From assembly GCA_964600595.1 (NCBI GenBank), contig CAZRKL010000018.1, forward strand, positions 1 through 27,466: a DNA stretch of 27,466 nucleotides, given 5' to 3'. Under the pieces are notes generated by a model. The model was not told where the DNA came from. It saw only the letters and a program-made list of their open reading frames with translations, and did not search any database. Of the stretch, positions 23,100 through 27,466 are shown piece after piece (within the stretch, counting starts at the first letter, position 1; each line of letters starts with the position of its first letter). Both the position numbers and the translations under genes were made by a program. Source of the stretch: DAIOEK01 sp964600595. GTDB lineage: Bacteria; Chloroflexota; Anaerolineae; Anaerolineales; Anaerolineaceae.

Positions 23100-23807
23100 A
23101 TGGTGGAAAAAAGTGAAGGTTGCGTTAAACCATCCAAAGGACCGATTGCCGTTGAAACGGTCGCCGCAGAACAAACCATATTACCGTTAAAGGAGGCGCC
23201 CAAGATGTTAGCAAAAGTAGGTAAACCAGCGCCAGATTTTGAACTTGCCGCACTGGTTGGAAATGGATTTAAAAATATCAGGTTGTCAGATTACAAAGGA
23301 AAATGGATCGTCATCTGTTTCTATCCTGGCGATTTCACCTTTGTCTGACCAACCGAACTGTCGGCAGTTGCCGTCAAATACAAAGAATTACAGGCGATGG
23401 GGGTTGAAGTCTTTGCGATGAGCACAGACAGCAGATTCTCACACAAGATTTGGCAGGAAGAAGAATTATCCAAAATGGTGCCGGGTGGTGTCCCGTTCCC
23501 ATTGCTCTCAGACGCAGGGGGTCGGGTAGGTACTATTTATGGTGTTTACGATGAAGAAGCCGGAGTAGATATTCGCGGAAGATTTATCATTGATCCTGAT
23601 TTTGTTATTCGCGCGATGGAAGTGCTTACTCCTGAAGTAGGTCGCAACGTATCAGAACTTATCCGGCAGGTACAGGCTTTCCAGCATGTCGTTAAAACTG
23701 GTGAAGTCACTCCTTCTGGATGGCAGCCTGGTAAACCAACCCTCACCCCTGGTCCGGATCTGGCTGGAAAAGTTTGGAAGATCTGGAAACCAGATAATGC
23801 ATTTTAG
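23100..23807 (+). CDS. Selenocysteine-containing peroxiredoxin (AhpC/Prx1-like), UGA read as Sec
   Basis: Thiol-dependent peroxidase: reduces H2O2 and organic hydroperoxides, here through a selenolate. The reading frame is continuous from 23100 to 23807 except for a TGA at 23346-23348, at exactly the peroxidatic position of the motif DFTFV-C-PTEL. Downstream the frame stays perfectly conserved (VFAMSTDSRFSHKIW, PFPLLSDAGG, GVYDEEAG, RGRFIIDPDFVIRA), and a bacterial SECIS-like hairpin follows. So it is a selenoprotein (235 aa with Sec83), not a broken gene. There are two starts: ATG 23100 with AAAGGAG, and ATG 23205 with AAAGGAGG (23189-23196), which gives a 200-aa protein with Sec48, the usual family position. 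The usual resolving Cys (V-C-P) is Thr here (EVTPSGW); no Cys follows the Sec. Other Cys are C38 (short numbering) and C8 of the extension. Confidence 0.92.
23346..23377 (+). promoter_or_regulatory. UGA-Sec codon and candidate bacterial SECIS hairpin
   Basis: After the UGA (23346-23348) the RNA can fold as 23359-23376: UG/CA lower pairs, a U-U mismatch (23361, 23374), then CGGC / GCCG (23362-23365, 23370-23373) with apical loop AGUU (23366-23369). Seventeen bases lie between UGA and loop, G is in the first two loop positions and an unpaired U flanks the upper stem: the features known for bacterial SECIS elements. A competing AACUG / CAGUU stem (23356-23360, 23365-23369) is possible but places the loop too close. 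Confidence 0.75.
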
Positions 23808-23842
23808 AGTTTCAAACTAGCTTTTTCGGGTGCTTTTAAGCG

Positions 23843-23872
23843 ACAGGCTGCCTTTTGGCAGCCTGTTTTTTA
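23843..23872 (+). terminator. Rho-independent terminator of the peroxiredoxin gene
   Basis: Ten-bp perfect stem ACAGGCTGCC / GGCAGCCTGT with loop TTTT and a run of six T (23866-23871). Its presence after the full-length frame supports expression of the whole selenoprotein. Confidence 0.93.
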
Positions 23873-23881
23873 GTATCTATT

Positions 23882-25354
23882 CTATTCATTGGCGTATCGC
23901 GGAACAACACTCTCAAAACATGCCTTTACCCTTTCGTGGATATCTCCTACTGACAAGCCTAATACTTTATCCCCCGCCTGGAATACGACACTACCATTCG
24001 GGATTACAAAGTCCTTACCCCGTGAAATAAGGACCACGAGAAATTCCTGCGGTAGTTTCACCTCGTAGATCGCCTTGCCCACGACCCATGAATCTGATGG
24101 TATGGGTATCTCCTGCAATTGTCCTGGCCACTCTTGCCCGGATACAGGCTCAATGGGATAATTTGTAACCTCGTCAGGTTCAGCAGCCACCTTAAGTAAC
24201 TTTGCCATCTTCGGGATGGAAGTTCCCTGGATTAAGACAGATGTCATCACCACAAAGAAGATAACATTGAAAAACAGATCAGAATTTGGTAGGTCCATAA
24301 TCCTTGGATAAATCGCTAAAATAATGGGGACTGCGCCTCTTAATCCGACCCAGGACACAAAAGTCCTCTCCGACGAGGTGAATTTAGCAGGTAGTAATAG
24401 TAACCAAACCGCCAACGGGCGGGCGATTATGATGAGGATCAACGCGATAGCCAATGCTGGGAGCCAATAAGTTATCATCCGGGATGGGAAAACTAATAAA
24501 CCCAACATAAGGAACATAGTTATCTGCATAAGCCAGGCGAGGCCGTCATAAAAGCGGACCATACTTTTCTTATGTAGAAAATCAGATCGGCTCATGGTTA
24601 AACCAGTGATGTAGACAGCCAGAAAGCCGCTACCGCCAATGATGTTAGTGATTCCAAAAGCGAATAAAATAATTCCGACTGTTAATACCGGATATAGGCC
24701 GGAATAGCCAAGTTTCATTTTATTAATGGCAAATAAAGCAAATTTGCCAATTATTATCCCGGTGATTAATCCAAAACCCAATTGAATGAACAACGCAGGG
24801 ATTTGTCCAACCAGCGAGAGAGCAGGATTCTTAATTAATTGCGCAAAAGTGATGGTAAGCAGAACCGCCATGGGATCATTGCTGCCCGACTCTAATTCAA
24901 GAAGTTGTTTGAGCTTTCCCGGAAGGTAAACTCCCCTTGATCGCAAAATCGCAAAGACCGCGGCCGCATCGGTTGATGATACAATCGCGCCAAGCAGAAA
25001 TCCTTCATACAGAGACAAATCCATGATGAGATGAGCAAAAAAGCCAAGGATCAGCGCAGTGGTTATCACCCCCAATGTAGCAAGGGTTATTCCAGCAGGC
25101 AGCACCTCTCGAAAATGTACCCAGGTAGAATCCAATCCACCTGAGAAAAGAATCACGATTAATGCAATCGTTCCTAAAGTTTGCGCAAGATATGGATCAT
25201 CAAAATATATACCCCCGATACCTTCAGAACCAGCGAGCATCCCAATAACCAGAAAGATTAGAAGAGCGGGAACGCCAAATCTATCTGAAATTTTGCTGGC
25301 TGCAACACTCAGTATTAATAAGACAGCTCCACCTACCAGGTAATATTCAATCAT
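23882..25354 (-). CDS. K+(Na+)/H+ antiporter, NhaP2/CvrA-type with RCK_C domain
   Basis: A 490-aa inner-membrane cation:proton antiporter. About 12-13 hydrophobic segments cover residues 5-390, with the transport-site motifs T128-D129 (SSTDAAAVFAILR) and N159-D160 (ESGSNDPMAV), and the family motif WVGLRGAVPIILAIYP in the C-terminal half. A cytosolic RCK_C (TrkA-C) domain follows at about 405-485 (LPQEFLVVLISRGKDFVIPNGSVVFQAGDKVLGL), as in NhaP2/CvrA, which exports K+ and helps pH and volume control. The ligand of RCK_C could be a nucleotide such as c-di-AMP in some relatives; this is inference. It is transcribed divergently from the SipW gene and ends ten bases from the peroxiredoxin terminator. 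Confidence 0.92.
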   Translation of the reverse strand: MIEYYLVGGAVLLILSVAASKISDRFGVPALLIFLVIGMLAGSEGIGGIYFDDPYLAQTLGTIALIVILFSGGLDSTWVHFREVLPAGITLATLGVITTALILGFFAHLIMDLSLYEGFLLGAIVSSTDAAAVFAILRSRGVYLPGKLKQLLELESGSNDPMAVLLTITFAQLIKNPALSLVGQIPALFIQLGFGLITGIIIGKFALFAINKMKLGYSGLYPVLTVGIILFAFGITNIIGGSGFLAVYITGLTMSRSDFLHKKSMVRFYDGLAWLMQITMFLMLGLLVFPSRMITYWLPALAIALILIIIARPLAVWLLLLPAKFTSSERTFVSWVGLRGAVPIILAIYPRIMDLPNSDLFFNVIFFVVMTSVLIQGTSIPKMAKLLKVAAEPDEVTNYPIEPVSGQEWPGQLQEIPIPSDSWVVGKAIYEVKLPQEFLVVLISRGKDFVIPNGSVVFQAGDKVLGLSVGDIHERVKACFESVVPRYANE

Positions 25355-25525
25355 AATTTCTCATTAATCCATATACTCCAGGAAATCCTTCAATAAGATT
25401 TTGTGAACGATTTGATTTACTCTGTGTACCTAATATTTAAACTTACCTGGAACTTATTGAATTTTTATCTTTTGTTTATTCATAATTTTACATGATTTGT
25501 TAAGCTAAAAGGCATAAGGAGCGTG

Positions 25526-27043
25526 ATGCATTTAAATAGGCAGCCAAATATTTTCATCAACCTGCTTATGGTTGTTTGTTTTCTCGCCATATGGTATTTT
25601 TTTGCGCCAGGCAGCCTTGGTGGGCGGGTAGAATATGTTATTGTAAATGGAAACAGCATGGAGCCAGATTATCATCGAGGCGATCTGGTTATCATCGCTC
25701 AAGCATCCTCCTACCAGGTGGGCGATGTTGTCACTTATCGCGACAATCAAATTGAAGCCTACGTTATCCATCGGATCATTGGCGAAGAATCTGGCAGGTA
25801 TATTCTTAAGGGCGACAATAATAGCTGGATTGATAATACCAGACCTGACCGTACGCAGATACTGGGCAAGCAGTGGTTATTTATTCCAAAGGTCGGCCAG
25901 CAGATATTCTGGCTGCGTAAACCCTTGAACATGGCTCTGGTTACCCTTGTTTTAGGAGGAGGCATAATCTTCTCCATGGTTATGCAATCTGATCAAGAAA
26001 AAACACCTCCCAAAAGGAAAAGAAAACGGAAAAGCAACATTGGCATACTGGAGTATGTTTTATATGGTTTAAGCATTTTTGTTTTTCTCTTTTTGGTACT
26101 TACTATTTTCTCTTTTACAAAACCAGTAATGGATAAGGCTGCTCCCATTCCATATCAACAGACAGGTGTTTTTTCTTACAGCGCAAATGGATCAACAACC
26201 GTGTACGATGATGGACAGGTGGAAACAGGAGAACCTGTTTATTTGAAATCTGCCTGTGTGGTGGATTTTCAATATTCTTATTCATTTAATGGTCCTGACC
26301 TTGAGTTTATTTCAGGTACCAACGCACTTTCAGCAGTCATACAAAATGATAAAACGGGTTGGAAGAAGACTCTTGAGCTTTCTCCCCGTAACAGTTTTAA
26401 TGCCGTAGGTTTTGTAAATAACGCCAGTTTAGATCTGTGCAACCTGATTTCCATGATCAGGGGGATTGAAGAAGAGACCGGGGTTCGAAACAGCATATAT
26501 TCCGTAATTATTCAATCTGAAATTTTAGTAGAAGGAATTCTTGCGGGTGTTCAATTTCGAGATATGTACACCCAGCCTTTATACTTTAAACTGGATGATG
26601 TTCAGTTTTATCTATCAGGTAATAGCTCAGAAACAAAACCATCTTTTCTATCGAGGGAAAATTCCATTGATAACCCTTTGATGGTAGAAAAGGATATTAA
26701 TTTCCTCGGCACAAAAATAAGTGTCAAGCTCATTCGGGCATTATCCATATTAGGCATGCTGATATCTTTGTGCGCAGTAGTAATTTTATGGTTGTATATC
26801 GATCATCTGTCGAAAGTAGACAGAAATGGATATATTCGACTAAAGTATGGACAAATCATCATCGAAACAGCAATATCTGGTTGGGATAAATCAATCATGA
26901 TAGTTGACGTGGTAAACATAGATGAACTGGCTAAAATCGCAAACCGTCACAACACGATGATCTTACACACATTCCGTGATTCAAAACACTTCTACTTAGT
27001 TGAAAATGAAGGTACGGTTTATCGATATTTCTACGCTGAATAA
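25526..27043 (+). CDS. SipW-type signal peptidase I fused to a DUF5305-like domain
   Basis: A 505-aa membrane protein. The N-terminal part is an S26B (SipW/eukaryote-type) signal peptidase: TM 10-27, nucleophile S44 (GNSMEPDYHRGDLVII) and H82 (VIHRIIG) replacing the Lys of ordinary bacterial LepB, then KGDNN. A second TM (about 137-155), a basic stretch KRKRKRK and a TM (about 175-197) lead to a ~215-residue extracytoplasmic domain and a last TM (about 415-440), followed by a ~65-residue C-terminal cytosolic part. The middle-to-end region matches my memory of DUF5305, a domain found with SipW peptidases, though I cannot confirm it without a search. ATG 25526 has AAGGAG four bases away; GTG 25523 is only one base away, so I prefer 25526. 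The downstream gene is a plausible substrate. Confidence 0.85.
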   Translation: MHLNRQPNIFINLLMVVCFLAIWYFFAPGSLGGRVEYVIVNGNSMEPDYHRGDLVIIAQASSYQVGDVVTYRDNQIEAYVIHRIIGEESGRYILKGDNNSWIDNTRPDRTQILGKQWLFIPKVGQQIFWLRKPLNMALVTLVLGGGIIFSMVMQSDQEKTPPKRKRKRKSNIGILEYVLYGLSIFVFLFLVLTIFSFTKPVMDKAAPIPYQQTGVFSYSANGSTTVYDDGQVETGEPVYLKSACVVDFQYSYSFNGPDLEFISGTNALSAVIQNDKTGWKKTLELSPRNSFNAVGFVNNASLDLCNLISMIRGIEEETGVRNSIYSVIIQSEILVEGILAGVQFRDMYTQPLYFKLDDVQFYLSGNSSETKPSFLSRENSIDNPLMVEKDINFLGTKISVKLIRALSILGMLISLCAVVILWLYIDHLSKVDRNGYIRLKYGQIIIETAISGWDKSIMIVDVVNIDELAKIANRHNTMILHTFRDSKHFYLVENEGTVYRYFYAE

Positions 27044-27119
27044 CCCATTTTGCTGGCTGCTCTCCATAGAATTTTCCCTTTCTCATTTTATACCTAGCTC
27101 AAGATATTGAAATTCTCCA

Positions 27120-27137
27120 CCTTACAAAATTGTAAGG
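27120..27137. promoter_or_regulatory. 18-bp palindromic sequence upstream of the last gene
   Basis: Arms CCTTACAA / TTGTAAGG around AA: perfect 8-bp inverted repeat. The absence of a following T run argues against a terminator; an operator is more likely. Confidence 0.45.
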
Positions 27138-27140
27138 TTA

Positions 27141-27184
27141 GTTCAGCGTTAGGCTAATTGACCGATAAGGAATCATAACTGAAC
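27141..27184 (+). ncRNA. Possible leader hairpin of the last gene
   Basis: GTTCAG (27141-27146) pairs with CTGAAC (27179-27184) and, after a CG bulge, TTA pairs with TAA; a ~24-nt loop region remains. The TGACCGA sequence occurs twice in this leader (27159-27165 and about 27193-27202). I recognise no riboswitch class here. Confidence 0.3.
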
Positions 27185-27262
27185 AAGTCATCATTAGCTT
27201 GACCGAATCGACTTGCGAACCAAAAGCATGGAATGATCCGGTTTAGGAAAGGGAGAAAAAGA

Positions 27263-27466
27263 ATGATAAAAAATATCAAGGTCCTCATCGTACTCATGCT
27301 CGTATTTGTGCTCATCGGTTCAACTTATGCCTTCGCTGCTGCAAATACAATTGCAGAAAATGCCGGCGGATACGCGACCGATGACGTGAGTGGTTATGCG
27401 GTAACGAATGTTGTCTACGATCTTAATGACACAGATCCGACATTGTTAGTTGCCATTGAATTAGAC
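27263..27466 (+). CDS. Secreted protein, 3' end cut by window; candidate SipW substrate
   Basis: The first 68 residues of a secreted protein: MIKNIKVLIVLMLVFVLIGSTYAFAAANTI is a classic signal peptide with an AFA|AANT-type cleavage site, followed by an acidic, Gly/Tyr-rich region (GGYATDDVSGYAV). GGGAG lies about eight bases before the ATG. It follows the SipW-type peptidase gene by 219 bases, the arrangement seen for SipW substrates such as TasA in Bacillus (established knowledge), so a surface-fibre or pseudopilin-like protein processed by that enzyme is a reasonable inference. The family cannot be named from this fragment. Confidence 0.75.
   Translation, partial: MIKNIKVLIVLMLVFVLIGSTYAFAAANTIAENAGGYATDDVSGYAVTNVVYDLNDTDPTLLVAIELD

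Noticed and set aside
23346..23348. In-frame stop splitting the peroxiredoxin (pseudogene or two genes)
   Set aside because: The TGA sits exactly at the catalytic Cys position, the downstream frame is fully conserved, a SECIS-like hairpin follows and a terminator closes the full-length gene: recoding to Sec explains it better.
23356..23369. AACUG-UCGG-CAGUU hairpin as the SECIS element
   Set aside because: Its loop begins only 12 bases after the UGA, shorter than usual; the overlapping CGGC-AGUU-GCCG hairpin has the right distance, loop G and unpaired U.

Overview
The window looks like chromosomal DNA from an anaerobic or microaerophilic bacterium, most likely a Chloroflexota member of the Anaerolineae type. 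This rests on the overall gene style: a subtilase with Trp/Gly/Ser heptad repeats, an ADP-forming acetyl-CoA synthetase (fermentative acetate formation with ATP gain), a class III cyclase fused to an ATPase/TPR module, a SipW-type peptidase with a DUF5305-like domain, and a two-TM miniprotein. The taxonomic call is inference; there is no rRNA or other phylogenetic marker here. I see no tRNA, rRNA, CRISPR array, IS element, phage gene or integration site.

Layout. (1) 1-1770: 3' part of a secreted S8 protease with a heptad-repeat tail, closed by a terminator and facing (2) a 1164-aa zinc-ribbon/adenylate cyclase/AAA/TPR signalling protein on the minus strand. (3) 5523-8415: a plus-strand group dus, SPOUT RNA methyltransferase, 4-TM protein and two-domain sulfurtransferase. 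(4) 8439-9476: a compact operon with its own promoter and a CsoR-family-like operator: FmdB zinc ribbon, a CsoR/CstR-family repressor whose ligand set looks persulfide-type, and an OsmC-family protein. (5) 9644-11758: fused-subunit ADP-forming acetyl-CoA synthetase, then a DUF2007 protein. (6) 12102-16681, minus strand: SDR dehydratase/epimerase, a DUF5698/DUF2179 membrane protein, and a two-gene operon of a B12-binding/barrel protein plus an opine-dehydrogenase-family enzyme. (7) 17002-22202, plus strand: a heterodimeric ABC exporter with one degenerate ATP site, an MFS transporter and a 56-aa membrane miniprotein missed by ordinary length cut-offs. (8) 22286-23872: an XRE-cupin regulator with a palindrome over its -10, followed by a peroxiredoxin whose peroxidatic residue is encoded by in-frame UGA (selenocysteine), with a bacterial SECIS-like hairpin directly downstream. 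(9) 23882-25354, minus strand: a K+(Na+)/H+ antiporter. (10) 25526-27466: a SipW-type signal peptidase fused to a DUF5305-like domain, followed by the start of a signal-peptide-bearing protein that may be its substrate.

The strongest points are the selenoprotein peroxiredoxin (which lacks the usual C-terminal resolving Cys and has two possible starts), the persulfide-sensor-like operon with a visible operator beside a sulfurtransferase, and the unassigned B12-barrel/opine dehydrogenase pair, which could be an undescribed amino-acid pathway.
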